From: Streptomyces venezuelae
Lineage (GTDB): Bacteria; Actinomycetota; Actinomycetes; Streptomycetales; Streptomycetaceae
DNA length: 64,000 nt
Direction: 5' to 3'
Assembly (NCBI RefSeq): GCF_008642335.1
Contig: NZ_CP029191.1
Location: 5,332,001 to 5,396,000, forward strand
Shown: one piece after another, positions 16,242 to 25,686 of the stretch
Numbering within the stretch: the stretch's first letter is position 1
How the letters are laid out: every line of letters starts with the position of its first letter
Program-made: the position numbers and the translations under genes
Notes under the pieces: generated by a model
The model's database searches: none
What the model saw: the letters and a program-made list of their open reading frames with translations, nothing else
What the model was told of the DNA's origin: nothing

Positions 16242-16380
16242 GGGATTCCTCGGCTCGTCAGGCCGCCGGTTTCGTTCCGGCGGCGGCTGCCCTACAACAC
16301 CACCCAGCGTAGACACCGTGACGGGATCGGGCCTCGGTGCTTCGCCGACTCATGGCCTGCGGCAGGATGGATGCCACCTG

Positions 16381-16407
16381 GTACGTACGCGTCATTCGCG
16401 TACGTAC
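16381..16407. promoter_or_regulatory. Perfect 11-bp inverted repeat between divergent genes
   Basis: GTACGTACGCG (16381-16391) and CGCGTACGTAC (16397-16407) are separated by TCATT. The repeat sits 26 bases before the SDR GTG and ~140 bases before the zincin start. It could be an operator or a 5' RNA hairpin next to the SDR ribosome site. Confidence 0.6.
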
Positions 16408-16432
16408 TGAAGACAACCGCTGGAGACGCCCG

Positions 16433-17545
16433 GTGAGTTCCCCAGATCCACAGGTTCGCGCAGCGCGAAACCCGTCAACCCCGGCGCCCGTCCGGGGGCC
16501 CGTAGTCGCCGTCACCGGCGCCGCCTCCGGTGTGGGAGCGCTGCTGACCGAGCGCCTCGCCACGTCGGAGGCGATCAAGCAGGTCATCGCGATCGACGAG
16601 CGCAGGGGCGACTGCACGCAGGCCCAGTGGCACATCCTGGACGTGCGCGATCCGGCCATCGCGGAGAAGCTGCGCGGCTCGGACGTCGTCGTGCACCTGG
16701 CGCTCGATCTCGACCTGGAGACCGACGCCGCGGCCCGCACCGCGTACAACGTGCGGGGCACCCAGACCGTCCTGACCGCCGCGGCCGCCGCGGGCGTCCA
16801 CCGTGTCGTCCTGTGCACCTCGGCGATGGTCTATGGAGCGCTGCCCGACAACGAACTGCCCCTCTCCGAAGACGCCGAACTGCGGGCCACCGCCGAGGCC
16901 ACCGGTGTCGGCGACCTCCTGGAGGTCGAGCGGCTCGCCCGCCGGGCGCCCCGCGCGCACCCCGGCCTCAACGTCACCGTCGTACGTCCCGCGACGCTGG
17001 TCGGCGGCACGGACACGGCCCTCACGCGCTACTTCGAGTCGCCCCGCCTCCTGGTCGTCGCCGGTTCGCGGCCGGCCTGGCAGTTCTGCCACGTCGAGGA
17101 CCTGTGCAGCGCTCTGGAGTACGCCGTCCTGGAGAAGGTCGACGGCGAGCTCGCCGTCGGCTGCGAGGGCTGGCTGGAGCAGGAGGAGGTCGAGGAGCTC
17201 AGCGGGATCCGGCGCATGGAGCTGCCCTCGGCGGTCGCGCTCGGCGCCGCCGCCCGGCTGCACCGCATCGGCCTCACCCCGTCCCCGGCCGGTGACCTCG
17301 CGTACACGATGTACCCCTGGGTGGTCAGCGTCAGCAGGCTGCACGACGCCGGGTGGCGCCCCCAGTGGACCAACGAGGAAGTCCTCACGGAACTTCTCGA
17401 CGAGGTCTCCGGGCGGCGCACCGTGGCCGGCCGGCGGCTCGGTCGCAAGGACGCCACGGCCGCGGGTGCGGCGGGCGCGACGGTCGCCCTGCTGGGCGCG
17501 GCGGCGGTCGTGCGCAGGGCACGGAAGGCCCGCAGGAGGATCTGA
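16433..17545 (+). CDS. Atypical extended SDR (NAD-dependent epimerase/dehydratase-like) with C-terminal membrane anchor
   Basis: A 370-residue Rossmann protein. The nucleotide-binding loop VTGAASGVG is near residues 27-35 and the SAMVYG strand/active-site Ser region is present. At the usual YxxxK position the sequence reads GDLLEVERLAR, so the catalytic Tyr and Lys appear absent. After ~residue 340 comes a hydrophobic Ala-rich helix (ATVALLGAAAVV) followed by RRARKARRRI, a likely tail anchor with inside-positive end. It may be a redox-sensing or regulatory SDR rather than an enzyme. GTG 16433 follows TGGAG at seven bases. Confidence 0.75.
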   Translation: MSSPDPQVRAARNPSTPAPVRGPVVAVTGAASGVGALLTERLATSEAIKQVIAIDERRGDCTQAQWHILDVRDPAIAEKLRGSDVVVHLALDLDLETDAAARTAYNVRGTQTVLTAAAAAGVHRVVLCTSAMVYGALPDNELPLSEDAELRATAEATGVGDLLEVERLARRAPRAHPGLNVTVVRPATLVGGTDTALTRYFESPRLLVVAGSRPAWQFCHVEDLCSALEYAVLEKVDGELAVGCEGWLEQEEVEELSGIRRMELPSAVALGAAARLHRIGLTPSPAGDLAYTMYPWVVSVSRLHDAGWRPQWTNEEVLTELLDEVSGRRTVAGRRLGRKDATAAGAAGATVALLGAAAVVRRARKARRRI

Positions 17546-17662
17546 GAGGCGATCGCGGGGGGCGGGCCTGCGGCCCCCTGTAGGGAGCTCCAAGGCGGGA
17601 CACGCGCGTGCCGGGCGAAAGGTCTATTCCGTGATGCGCGTGCCGTGCGGCACCATGGCCGC

Positions 17663-18127
17663 ATGGCACGCACCACGATGGACCACCCCGGCGAGCAGGG
17701 CGCGCAGGACCCGATCCGCCTCCTCGCGATCCGCGACACCCCGCTCTCCCTGGACGAGGTCTTCCGGGCCGTCGGCGACGACGCGGCGGGCGGCACGGCG
17801 CTCTTCGTGGGGACCGTGCGCAACCACGACGGCGGCGCCGACGTCGACGAGCTGGGGTACTCGACCCACCCCACCGCCGAGGCCGAGATGCGCCGGGTGG
17901 CCGAGAAGGTCGTCGCCGAGTACCCCGTGCGCGCCCTGGCCGCCGTGCACCGCGTCGGGGACCTCGCCGTCGGGGACCTCGCGGTGGTCGTCGCCGTCTC
18001 CTGCCCGCACCGCGCGGAGGCCTTCGACGCCTGCCGCAAGCTGATCGACGACCTCAAGCACGAGGTGCCGATCTGGAAGCACCAGCGCTTCTCCGACGGC
18101 AAGGAGGAGTGGGTCGGGGCCTGTTGA
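17663..18127 (+). CDS. moaE: Molybdopterin synthase catalytic subunit
   Basis: A 154-residue MoaE. GTVRNH (50-55) and the C-terminal KHEVPIWKHQRF, with K132 and K139, match the active-site lysines that transfer sulfur from MoaD to precursor Z. The partner MoaD is not in the window. ATG 17663 has no clear Shine-Dalgarno, so it may be leaderless. ATG 17678 (MDHPGE) is an alternative. It stands alone in direction between the SDR and a small membrane protein. Confidence 0.92.
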   Translation: MARTTMDHPGEQGAQDPIRLLAIRDTPLSLDEVFRAVGDDAAGGTALFVGTVRNHDGGADVDELGYSTHPTAEAEMRRVAEKVVAEYPVRALAAVHRVGDLAVGDLAVVVAVSCPHRAEAFDACRKLIDDLKHEVPIWKHQRFSDGKEEWVGAC

Positions 18128-18267
18128 GGCGAGGCCCGCGCCCTGGGGCGCGATGGGCCCGTGCGGCTCCGGTTGCGTAACCCGACCCCTGCCGTGAGCG
18201 TTGACCATGCGGATGGTTAATCTGCTGATCAGTCAGTTGAGATGGCTCATGGGGTCGGGAGGTCGAC

Positions 18268-18438
18268 ATGGCATCACTCGCGTGGTTGCTGATTCCGCTC
18301 CTGGCAGCCGTCGGTGCGGGTCTGTGGGCGAGCTGGGCGGCGCGCAACCGCAAGTCCGGCCGGACGGGCGACGTCACCGAACTCAACGGCTACGCCGCGT
18401 TCCGTGAGGCGATGGAGAAGTCCCACACAGGGACGTGA
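18268..18438 (+). CDS. Small single-pass membrane protein, unknown function
   Basis: A 56-codon frame. ATG 18268 is preceded by GGGAGG five bases upstream. The product begins MASLAWLLIPLLAAVGAGLW, one transmembrane helix, followed by a basic stretch (ARNRKSGRTG) and a short polar tail ending EKSHTGT. The positive-inside rule places the C-terminus in the cytoplasm. It lies 83 bases before the PDZ protease gene, so it may be co-transcribed. There is no recognised family. Good ribosome site, GC3 codon use and a membrane helix support it being real. Confidence 0.7.
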   Translation: MASLAWLLIPLLAAVGAGLWASWAARNRKSGRTGDVTELNGYAAFREAMEKSHTGT

Positions 18439-18521
18439 CCGTGTCCCGCACAGGGATGTGACCTCCCCGTACGGCCCGGCCCCGGGAGTGCTCTCACAGG
18501 CAGGTCCCGTACTGTCGTTCC

Positions 18522-19613
18522 ATGCCACGCCGCACCGCGACGATGCTCGCCTCCACCTTGATGCTGATCGCGCTGCTCTGCGCCGGAGTGCTCATCAAAG
18601 TGCCGTATTCGGAGATGTCCCCCGGCCCCACGGTGAACACCCTCGGCGACCACGACGGCGAGCCGGTGCTGCAGATCTCCGGACGCAAGACCTACCCGAC
18701 GACCGGTCACCTCAACATGACGACGGTCAGGGTCACCAGCGCCGACTACAACATGAACCTCGCGGAGGCCGTCTACGGCTGGCTGGCGCACGACAACATC
18801 GTGGTGCCGCACGACACGCTGTACCCGAACGGCAAGACCGAACAGCAGTCCTCCCAGGAGAACGCCGAGGAATTCAGCGAGTCCCAGGAGAGCGCCAAGG
18901 TCGCGGCCCTGCGGCAGCTGAAGATCCCGGTGAAGTCCCAGGTCATCGTCTCCACCGTCTTCAAGGGCGACCCGGCGGAGGGCAAGCTGCACGCCGGCGA
19001 CGTCATCAAGAAGGTGGACGGCAAGCCCGTCAAGGAGATGACGGACGTCGCGAAACTCGTCACGGAGCACAAGCCCGGCGAGCCCGTCACGTTCACCGTC
19101 GTGCCGGTCAAGGTCGCGGCAGCCGCCGAGAAGGCCGGCAAGGAGCCGACCCAGACCGAGGAGATCAAGATCACGACGAAGGCCGCGGAGGGCGACCCCG
19201 ACCACGCCGTCGTCGGCATCAAGGCGGGCACCGACCACACGTACCCGTTCACGATCGACATCAAGCTGGCCGACGTGGGCGGCCCCAGCGCCGGCCTGAT
19301 GTTCGCCCTCGGCATCGTCGACAAGCTCACCCCCGAGGACCTCACCGGCGGCAACTTCGTGGCCGGCACCGGCACCATCGAGGTCGACGGCAAGGTCGGC
19401 CCCATCGGAGGCATCGAGATGAAGACCGTCGGCGCGCGCGAGAAGGGCGCCGAGTACTTCCTCACGCCCAAGGGCAACTGCGCGGCCGCGGCGAGCGACG
19501 TCCCCGACGGCCTGAAGCTCGTCAAGGTGGACACCATCGCCGACGCCGTGAAGTCCCTGGAGAAGATCCGCAAGGGCGACACGGCCGACCTGCCGAAGTG
19601 CACCACGAGCTGA
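18522..19613 (+). CDS. PDZ and Lon-like (S16) membrane-anchored protease, YlbL family
   Basis: A 363-residue protein. An N-terminal signal anchor spans residues ~8-26. A PDZ domain lies at ~135-195 (VFKGDPAEGKLHAGDVIKKVDGKPV). A C-terminal Lon-type proteolytic domain has the nucleophile S256 in GGPSAGLMF and the dyad lysine K301 in GGIEMKTVG. The catalytic part would face outside the membrane. Targets are unknown. B. subtilis YlbL helps degrade a cell-division inhibitor. The homologue sits beside the UPF0182 gene in mycobacteria, as here. Confidence 0.92.
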   Translation: MPRRTATMLASTLMLIALLCAGVLIKVPYSEMSPGPTVNTLGDHDGEPVLQISGRKTYPTTGHLNMTTVRVTSADYNMNLAEAVYGWLAHDNIVVPHDTLYPNGKTEQQSSQENAEEFSESQESAKVAALRQLKIPVKSQVIVSTVFKGDPAEGKLHAGDVIKKVDGKPVKEMTDVAKLVTEHKPGEPVTFTVVPVKVAAAAEKAGKEPTQTEEIKITTKAAEGDPDHAVVGIKAGTDHTYPFTIDIKLADVGGPSAGLMFALGIVDKLTPEDLTGGNFVAGTGTIEVDGKVGPIGGIEMKTVGAREKGAEYFLTPKGNCAAAASDVPDGLKLVKVDTIADAVKSLEKIRKGDTADLPKCTTS

Positions 19614-19641
19614 GGCGCACCCCGGCAGCCGGCCGGTACGG

Positions 19642-20181
19642 CTAGGCGAACGTCGCCGAAAGCGCCTCGGCCAGGCCGGGCACCAGGTCCGAGCCGGTGA
19701 GGACCTCGGTCGGCGAGTCCTTCTCGCGCAGCCGCAGCGCGGACTCGCGCGCACCGTCACGGAGCACCGCGACCGTCATGCGGACCTCCTGACGGTCGGG
19801 GTGCTCGGCCACCCACTTCGCGAGCTGGGCATCGCCGAGACCGTCGGGGACCGACGCCTCCGCGGACGGCGGCAGCATCATGCGCTCCACCGTGAGGGCG
19901 CAGCCCGCCACCGCGTCCGGCCAGGCGATGGTGCCGAGGAATTCGTCCAGCGGCTTGTCCGCGGGAATCTCCTCCTGCTCGATGGGGGTGTAGCCGGCGT
20001 GCTCCACGCCGTCGTCGAGGCCGAGCTGGGAGGCGAGGCCGGGTTCCTGGGTGCGCAGTCGCGCCGTGTCGACCAGCGCGAAGAGGCGGGCGGGCCGGTC
20101 CCAGCCGAGGCCGGATACGTACTCGTCGATCTCGAGGACCGCCCGAGTGAGGGGGCTCGCTGCCATGGGAGTGTTGGACAT
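19642..20181 (-). CDS. PPA1309-family protein, unknown function
   Basis: A 179-residue actinobacterial conserved protein. ATG 20181 is chosen because AGGA lies eight bases upstream. An in-frame GTG at 20187 overlaps that site. Conserved features include RAVLEIDEYVSGLGWDRPARLFALVDT at the start and a CALTVERMMLPP strand. It is cytoplasmic, with no known activity. It is divergent from the UPF0182 gene and shares its ~130-base intergenic region. Its pairing with PDZ protease/UPF0182 genes is recurrent in actinobacteria. Confidence 0.8.
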   Translation of the reverse strand: MSNTPMAASPLTRAVLEIDEYVSGLGWDRPARLFALVDTARLRTQEPGLASQLGLDDGVEHAGYTPIEQEEIPADKPLDEFLGTIAWPDAVAGCALTVERMMLPPSAEASVPDGLGDAQLAKWVAEHPDRQEVRMTVAVLRDGARESALRLREKDSPTEVLTGSDLVPGLAEALSATFA

Positions 20182-20214
20182 GGTCACAATCCTGCCTCGT
20201 TAGTCCCGAGAAAC

Positions 20215-20241
20215 GGGAACCGAGTAAAGCGTAGGTAAGTT
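20215..20241 (+). promoter_or_regulatory. Candidate sigma-R-type promoter upstream of the UPF0182 gene
   Basis: GGGAAC (20215-20220), 18 bases, GTT (20239-20241). This equals the SigH/sigma-R spacing and differs from the best consensus only at the last -35 base. It is ~77 bases upstream of the TTG start. There is no direct evidence of use. Confidence 0.5.
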
Positions 20242-20317
20242 GCATAGGTGTGGGTCCGCGATCTCGGGGGCCTGACGGACCAACAGCGAATCAACAGCGA
20301 ACTTCGAGGTGCGCACC

Positions 20318-23251
20318 TTGGCTTTCCAGATGCCGGACCGCGGCGGAGGCCCGACGGGGCCACGGATCAGAGTGGGCCGACCCTCCCGGCGCGTCCGGAC
20401 CCTGCTCATGACACTGGGGGTCCTTGCCGTTCTGGCCATGGCCTTCGTCATGTTCTCCGGGTTCTGGACGGACTGGCTGTGGTATCGATCGGTCAACTAT
20501 TCGTCGGTCTTCACGACGACCCTGTGGACCAAGATCGGCCTGTTCTTCGTCTTCGGCCTGCTCATGGCGGCCGCAGTCGGCGTGAACATCTGGCTGGCGC
20601 ACCGGCTGCGCCCGCCGCTGAGCGCCATGTCGATGGAGCAGCAGAGCCTCGACCGGTACCGCATGGGAATCGCCCCCTACAAGAAGTGGCTCCTCATCGG
20701 GGTCACCGCTCTGGTGGGGCTGATCGCGGGCGCGTCCGCCGCCGGACAGTGGCGCACGTGGCTCCTGTGGGTCAATGGCGTGTCCTTCGGCCAGAAGGAC
20801 CCGCAGTTCCACATGGACGTGTCGTTCTTCGCGTTCGACCTGCCCTGGTACCGCTTCCTGCTCGGCTTCGGCTTCGCGGCGACGGTGCTCTCCCTGGTCG
20901 CCGCCGCCCTGACGCACTACCTGTACGGCGGGCTGCGGATCACCAGCCCCGGCGCGCGCGCGACCGCGGCGGCCACCGGTCACCTGTCGGTGCTGCTCGG
21001 CGTCTTCGTGTCGCTGAAGGCCATCGCGTACTGGCTCGACCGGTACGGCCTCGCGGTGAAGTCCAGCGACTTCAAGGCGACCGGTAACTGGACGGGCCTG
21101 CGGTACGTCGACGCGAACGCGTACCTGCCGGCGAAGACGATCCTGTTCTGCATCGCCGTCATCTGCGCGATCCTCTTCTTCGCGACGCTCTGGCGGCGCA
21201 CCTGGCAGCTGCCCGTGATCGGCTTCGGCCTCATGGTGCTCTCGGCGATCCTCATCGGCGGGCTCTACCCCGCGATCGTCCAGAAGTTCCAGGTCCAGCC
21301 GAACGAGCAGGCCAAGGAAGCCCCGTACATCGAGAAGAACATCGAGGCCACCCGCGACGCCTACGGCATCAACGGTGTGAAGCCCGAGGAGTACAAGGGC
21401 GCGGGCAAGGTCGACGAGGACCCGAAGAAGAAGCGCGAGAACGCGGACACGGCGGCCAACTACCGCCTGAACGACCCGAACATCGTCTCGCCGACCTTCC
21501 AGCAGCTGGAGCAGGAGCGCAGCTACTACCAGTTCCCGAAGACGCTGGACGTGGACCGCTACAACGGCCAGGACACCATCGTCGGCCTGCGCGAGATCGA
21601 CGTGAACAAGCTCGACAAGCGCAACTGGATCAACGACCACTTCGCCTACACGCACGGCTACGGAATGGTCGCCGCCAAGGGCACGGAGACGAAGAAGGGC
21701 TCCAAGGGCGCCCCGGCGTTCACCGAGTCCGGTCTGCCGACCAACGGCGAGCTCGGTGAGTACGAGCAGCGGATCTACTACGGCGAGAAGACCACGCAGT
21801 ACTCGATCGTGGGCGGGCCCCAGAAGGAGCTCGACTACGAGGAGAACGGCGGCGGTCAGAAAACGTACAGCTACAAGGGCGACAGCGGCGTCAACCTCTC
21901 CAACCCGATCAACCGCGCGGCGTACGCGGTGTCGTTCGGAGAGCCGCAGATCCTCTACTCCGGAGCCATCGGCGACGGTTCGCGGATCCTGTACAACCGC
22001 ACGCCCAAGGAGCGCGTCGAGGCGGTCGCCCCGTGGCTGACCATCGACGGCGACGTCTACCCGACGGTGGTCGACGGCCGCATCCAGTGGGTGGTCGACG
22101 CCTACACCACGAGCAACGGCTATCCGTACGCCTCGCGGACGACGCTCGGCGACACCACGGCGGACTCCCTGTCGCAGGCCGACAGCCAGCGCACGGTGAT
22201 CGCCCAGCAGAACCAGGTCAACTACATCCGGAACTCGGTGAAGGCGACCGTCGACGCGTACACCGGTGACGTCAAGCTCTACACCTGGGACGAGAAGGAC
22301 CCGGTCCTGAAGACCTGGAAGAAGGCGTTCCCGGGGACCGTCAAGGACAAGAGCGAGATCCCGCCGAAGCTCATGGACCACCTGCGCTACCCGCAGGACA
22401 TGTTCAAGGTGCAGCGCGAACTGCTGACGAAGTACCACGTCACGGACCCCGGCCAGTTCTACAACGCGAGTGACGCCTGGCAGGTGCCGAACGACCCGAC
22501 GAAGAAGGACGACAGCGCGGTCCCGCCGTACTACCTGTCCATGAAGTCGCCGGGCCAGACGCAGCAGCAGTTCTCCCTGACGACGACGTTCACGCCGAGC
22601 GAGCGGCCCAACCTACGGGCGTTCATGACGGTCGACGCCGACGCCAGAAGCAAGAACTACGGCAAGATGCAGCTGCTCAGAGTCCAGGGCGACGTCGACG
22701 GCCCGGAACAGGTGCAGAACAAGCTGAACTCCATGACGGAGGTCGGCAACTTCGTCCGTGACATGAAGGGCGCCGACTCCGACGTCCTCTACGGCAATCT
22801 GCTGACCGTGCCACTGGACGACGGCTTCCTGTACGTCGAACCCGTCTACGTACAGGGACGCAAGTCGGCGTATCCCCTTCTGAAGAAGGTCGCCGTGTCG
22901 TACGGCACGGAGACCGCCTTCGCGGACACCCTCGGTGAGGGCCTGAACCAGGTCTTCAGTACGGAGGGGGCCACCAAGCCACCGGCCGACCAGGACGGCG
23001 ACGAGCCGACCAAGCCACCGAAGACGAACGATCCGACGGTGCAGGCGGCCCTCGACGACGCGCAGACGGCGTTCGAGGACGGCGAGAAGGCCATGAAGGA
23101 AGGCGACTGGAAGAAGTACGGCGAGGCGCAGGACCGCCTTCAGGAGGCCCTGGAGAGGGCCGAGGAGGCCTCGCAGAAGGCCGCCGACAAGAAGGATGCG
23201 GACAAAGGCGCGGACAAGGACGCAGGTCAGAAGGGGGACCGCACCGGCTAG
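20318..23251 (+). CDS. UPF0182 family large membrane protein
   Basis: ~977 residues. Seven or so N-terminal transmembrane helices (within residues ~25-330) precede a large extracytoplasmic domain (~340-890) with repeated Tyr/Asn-rich stretches such as [16 protein letters not shown]. The C-terminus (~890 on) is a charged Lys/Asp/Glu/Ala-rich helix with coiled-coil character. The function is unknown, and homologues are near-universal in actinobacteria. TTG 20318 is preferred because GAGG lies eight bases upstream. ATG 20330 has no ribosome site, and GTG 20309 overlaps it. A sigma-R-like promoter precedes it. Confidence 0.88.
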   Translation: MAFQMPDRGGGPTGPRIRVGRPSRRVRTLLMTLGVLAVLAMAFVMFSGFWTDWLWYRSVNYSSVFTTTLWTKIGLFFVFGLLMAAAVGVNIWLAHRLRPPLSAMSMEQQSLDRYRMGIAPYKKWLLIGVTALVGLIAGASAAGQWRTWLLWVNGVSFGQKDPQFHMDVSFFAFDLPWYRFLLGFGFAATVLSLVAAALTHYLYGGLRITSPGARATAAATGHLSVLLGVFVSLKAIAYWLDRYGLAVKSSDFKATGNWTGLRYVDANAYLPAKTILFCIAVICAILFFATLWRRTWQLPVIGFGLMVLSAILIGGLYPAIVQKFQVQPNEQAKEAPYIEKNIEATRDAYGINGVKPEEYKGAGKVDEDPKKKRENADTAANYRLNDPNIVSPTFQQLEQERSYYQFPKTLDVDRYNGQDTIVGLREIDVNKLDKRNWINDHFAYTHGYGMVAAKGTETKKGSKGAPAFTESGLPTNGELGEYEQRIYYGEKTTQYSIVGGPQKELDYEENGGGQKTYSYKGDSGVNLSNPINRAAYAVSFGEPQILYSGAIGDGSRILYNRTPKERVEAVAPWLTIDGDVYPTVVDGRIQWVVDAYTTSNGYPYASRTTLGDTTADSLSQADSQRTVIAQQNQVNYIRNSVKATVDAYTGDVKLYTWDEKDPVLKTWKKAFPGTVKDKSEIPPKLMDHLRYPQDMFKVQRELLTKYHVTDPGQFYNASDAWQVPNDPTKKDDSAVPPYYLSMKSPGQTQQQFSLTTTFTPSERPNLRAFMTVDADARSKNYGKMQLLRVQGDVDGPEQVQNKLNSMTEVGNFVRDMKGADSDVLYGNLLTVPLDDGFLYVEPVYVQGRKSAYPLLKKVAVSYGTETAFADTLGEGLNQVFSTEGATKPPADQDGDEPTKPPKTNDPTVQAALDDAQTAFEDGEKAMKEGDWKKYGEAQDRLQEALERAEEASQKAADKKDADKGADKDAGQKGDRTG

Positions 23252-23301
23252 CGAGCGGTGAAGCAGCCACCTCGTGCCGTGGTACGGTTTGAACACAACG
23301 G

Positions 23302-23375
23302 CGCGGGGTGGAGCAGCTCGGTAGCTCGCTGGGCTCATAACCCAGAGGTCGCAGGTTCAAATCCTGTCCCCGCTA
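23302..23375 (+). tRNA. tRNA-fMet (CAU), initiator, copy 1
   Basis: 74 bases. Acceptor CGCGGGG/CCCCGCT leaves a 1-72 mismatch. The anticodon stem carries three consecutive G-C pairs (GGG/CCC) around CTCATAA. Both are initiator marks. The T-arm contains GGTTCAAATCC, discriminator A73, CCA not encoded. It is identical to the copy at 25,613-25,686. Confidence 0.96.
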
Positions 23376-23384
23376 CTGCAAGGT

Positions 23385-23416
23385 GAAGGCCCGGATCCTT
23401 ACGGATCCGGGCCTTC
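23385..23416 (+). terminator. Terminator hairpin after tRNA-fMet copy 1
   Basis: GAAGGCCCGGATCC (23385-23398) pairs perfectly with GGATCCGGGCCTTC (23403-23416) across a TTAC loop, followed by GTCGTGTGT. Confidence 0.8.
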
Positions 23417-23620
23417 GTCGTGTGTACCGGTGCCCGTCGTGCGTGGGCGTCCTGTGCGTGTGCGGATGTCCTATGCCAAGAAATGTGAACGGTGCTCGGT
23501 CGGGGGAGAGTTGGGGGATCTGTGTTTGACTTATCTCTCTGTGGGCATGTCGACAAAACGCTGAAGTGACCTCACTGGCTGCGGTATACCAGATGTACCC
23601 AGGTTGCAGGTGGTGCGACG

Positions 23621-25513
23621 ATGGACGTTATGGGGGACAAGGCAACTCTGTTGGAGACAGGGCGGTTTGTGCAGCCGGCCGACCGGGAGGATCCCGGGGC
23701 GGCCGCCGAGGAGATGCGCCACCGGCTGGCCGCCGAGGCCGGCGACGTGGATGCCATGAGCGTTCTCGGAAGCCTTCTGCTGCGTCGCGGTGATCTCGAC
23801 GGCGCCGAATCTCTGCTGCGCGCGGCGACCGCCGAGGGCGACCGCGCCGCCGCCAACAACCTCGGAGTCCTCCTGCACCAGCGCGGGTACGCCGACGAGG
23901 CCGCAGGCTGGTGGCGGGTCGCCGCCGTCGCCGGATCCGCCGCGGCCGCCCACGCGCTCGGCCGGCACCACCGCGAGCGCGGCGACGAACCCGCCGCCGA
24001 GTACTGGCTGCGCCAGTCCGCCGAGCAGGGCCACACCCTCGGGGCGTACGCGCTTGCCGACCTCCTGGAGCACCGCGGCGACGTCGGCGCCGAGCGCTGG
24101 CTGCGCGCCGCCGCCGAGCGCGGCCACCGCGAGGCCGCCTACCGCCTCGCCCGCGCGCTCGACCGGCGTGCCGCCAAGGAGCGCCCCGAGCGCTCGGAGC
24201 GCCTGGACCGCGCCGAGCGCCCCACGGCCGCGCCCCGACGCCGCACGGACCGAGCCGACCGCGGTGACCGGGCCGCCCGTGCCGACGACGCGGCGGTGCG
24301 CACGCCCGCCGACGAGGCCGAGCAGTGGTACCGCCAGGCGGCCGCCCGCGGCCACCGCAGGGCCGCGCTGCACCTCGGCGCGATCCTGGAGCGGCGCGGC
24401 GAGCTGAAGGAGGCGGGACGCTGGTACCTCAACTCCGCCAAGGACGGCGAGGCCCGCGCGGCCTGCGCCCTCGGGTTCCTCCTGCGGGACGCGGGCGACG
24501 AGGAGAGCGCCGCCGTGTGGTGGCTCAAGGCCGCCCAGGACGGCGACGGCAACGCCGCCAACGCGCTGGGCGCCCTGCACGCCGAGCGCGGCGAGACGCA
24601 GACCGCCGAGCGCTGGTACCGCGCCGCCATGGACGCGGGCGACGTGAACGGCGCGTACAACCTCGGGCTGCTCTGCGCCGAGCAGGGCCGCACCGCGCAC
24701 GCCGACCAGTGGTACCGCCGCGCCGCGTACGCGGGACACCGCGAGGCGGCCAACGCGCTCGCCGTGCTGCTGCTCCAGGGCGGCGACGCGGCAGGCGCCG
24801 AGCCGTGGTTCTCCAAGGCCGCGGAGGCGGGCAGTGTCGACGCCGCCTTCAACCTGGGGATCCTCCACGCGAGCCGTGGCGACGAGGCCGCGGCCCTGCG
24901 GTGGTACGAGCGTGCGGCGGCCGCCGGGCACACCGACGCCGCCCTCCAGGTCGGCACCGCGCGGCTGCGCGAGGGCGACGAACAGGAGGCCGAGCGGCAT
25001 CTGCGGTGCGCGGCGGGCGGCGGCAGCGCCGAAGCGGCGTACCGCCTCGGGACGCTGCTCGACGCACGGCGCCCCCCTGCCGAGGCGCCGGTCCTCGGCG
25101 AGCCCGCGGCGGCGAAGACCGAGTGCGAGGAGTGGTACGAGCGGGCGGCCGAGATGGGCCACCGCCGCGCCCAGGTCCGGGTCGGCATGCTCGCGTCGGC
25201 CCGCGGCGACGTCGTCGAGGCCGCGCGGTGGTACCGCAAGGCCGCCGAGGCAGGCAGCAGCAACGGCGCGTTCAACCTCGGGTTGCTCCTCGCCCGCGAG
25301 GGCAGCGAGCCGGAGGCCGCGCTGTGGTGGACCAGGGCCGCCGACGCGGGGCACGGGCGGGCGGCGCTCCGCCTCGCCCTGCTCTACGCCCGGCGCGGGC
25401 AGCTGGCGCAGGGACAGCGGTGGGCCTCGCGCGCGGTCGATCTCGGTCCCGCCGAGGTCGCCGAGCGAGCGGGACGCCTGCGCGAGGCGCTGCGACAGGA
25501 GCTCACCGCGTAG
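23621..25513 (+). CDS. Sel1-like/TPR repeat protein
   Basis: 630 residues built almost entirely of ~35-residue Sel1-like alpha-alpha repeats (pattern AAEAGS..AAFNLGIL...RGD...A..W). A basic, Arg/Asp-rich insertion at ~185-225 breaks the solenoid. No signal peptide or catalytic domain is seen. Such proteins scaffold protein complexes, and the partners here are unknown. ATG 23621 follows AGGTGG. The preceding ~200 bases (23,417-23,620) hold a TTGACT but no convincing -10. The gene is sandwiched between two identical initiator tRNA genes. Confidence 0.85.
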   Translation: MDVMGDKATLLETGRFVQPADREDPGAAAEEMRHRLAAEAGDVDAMSVLGSLLLRRGDLDGAESLLRAATAEGDRAAANNLGVLLHQRGYADEAAGWWRVAAVAGSAAAAHALGRHHRERGDEPAAEYWLRQSAEQGHTLGAYALADLLEHRGDVGAERWLRAAAERGHREAAYRLARALDRRAAKERPERSERLDRAERPTAAPRRRTDRADRGDRAARADDAAVRTPADEAEQWYRQAAARGHRRAALHLGAILERRGELKEAGRWYLNSAKDGEARAACALGFLLRDAGDEESAAVWWLKAAQDGDGNAANALGALHAERGETQTAERWYRAAMDAGDVNGAYNLGLLCAEQGRTAHADQWYRRAAYAGHREAANALAVLLLQGGDAAGAEPWFSKAAEAGSVDAAFNLGILHASRGDEAAALRWYERAAAAGHTDAALQVGTARLREGDEQEAERHLRCAAGGGSAEAAYRLGTLLDARRPPAEAPVLGEPAAAKTECEEWYERAAEMGHRRAQVRVGMLASARGDVVEAARWYRKAAEAGSSNGAFNLGLLLAREGSEPEAALWWTRAADAGHGRAALRLALLYARRGQLAQGQRWASRAVDLGPAEVAERAGRLREALRQELTA

Positions 25514-25571
25514 GCCGCGGCGCCCGTGGGGTCCCGGCGCCCATAGGTCCCGGCGCCCGTGGGGAACGGAT

Positions 25572-25600
25572 TTGCGCTGGTCGTAGCCCTGACGTAGAGT
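25572..25600 (+). promoter_or_regulatory. Promoter of tRNA-fMet copy 2
   Basis: TTGCGC (25572-25577), 17 bases, TAGAGT (25595-25600), placing the start close to the mature 5' end at 25,613. Copy 1 has a weaker TACGGT -10 (23,283-23,288) and no clear -35. Confidence 0.55.
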
Positions 25601-25612
25601 TGCATTCAACGG

Positions 25613-25686
25613 CGCGGGGTGGAGCAGCTCGGTAGCTCGCTGGGCTCATAACCCAGAGGTCGCAGGTTCAAATCCTGTCCCCGCTA
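25613..25686 (+). tRNA. tRNA-fMet (CAU), initiator, copy 2
   Basis: Identical over all 74 bases to copy 1, with the same 1-72 mismatch and GGG/CCC anticodon stem. The identity extends only a few bases beyond the gene on each side (CAACGG before, CTG after), while the flanks differ. Confidence 0.96.

Noticed and set aside
18201..18223. TTGACC with TAATCT as a promoter for the small membrane protein
   Set aside because: The spacer is only 11 bases, too short for a sigma-70-type promoter.
20291..22438. 715-codon minus-strand frame opposite the UPF0182 gene
   Set aside because: Shadow frame. The plus-strand protein is a recognised family.
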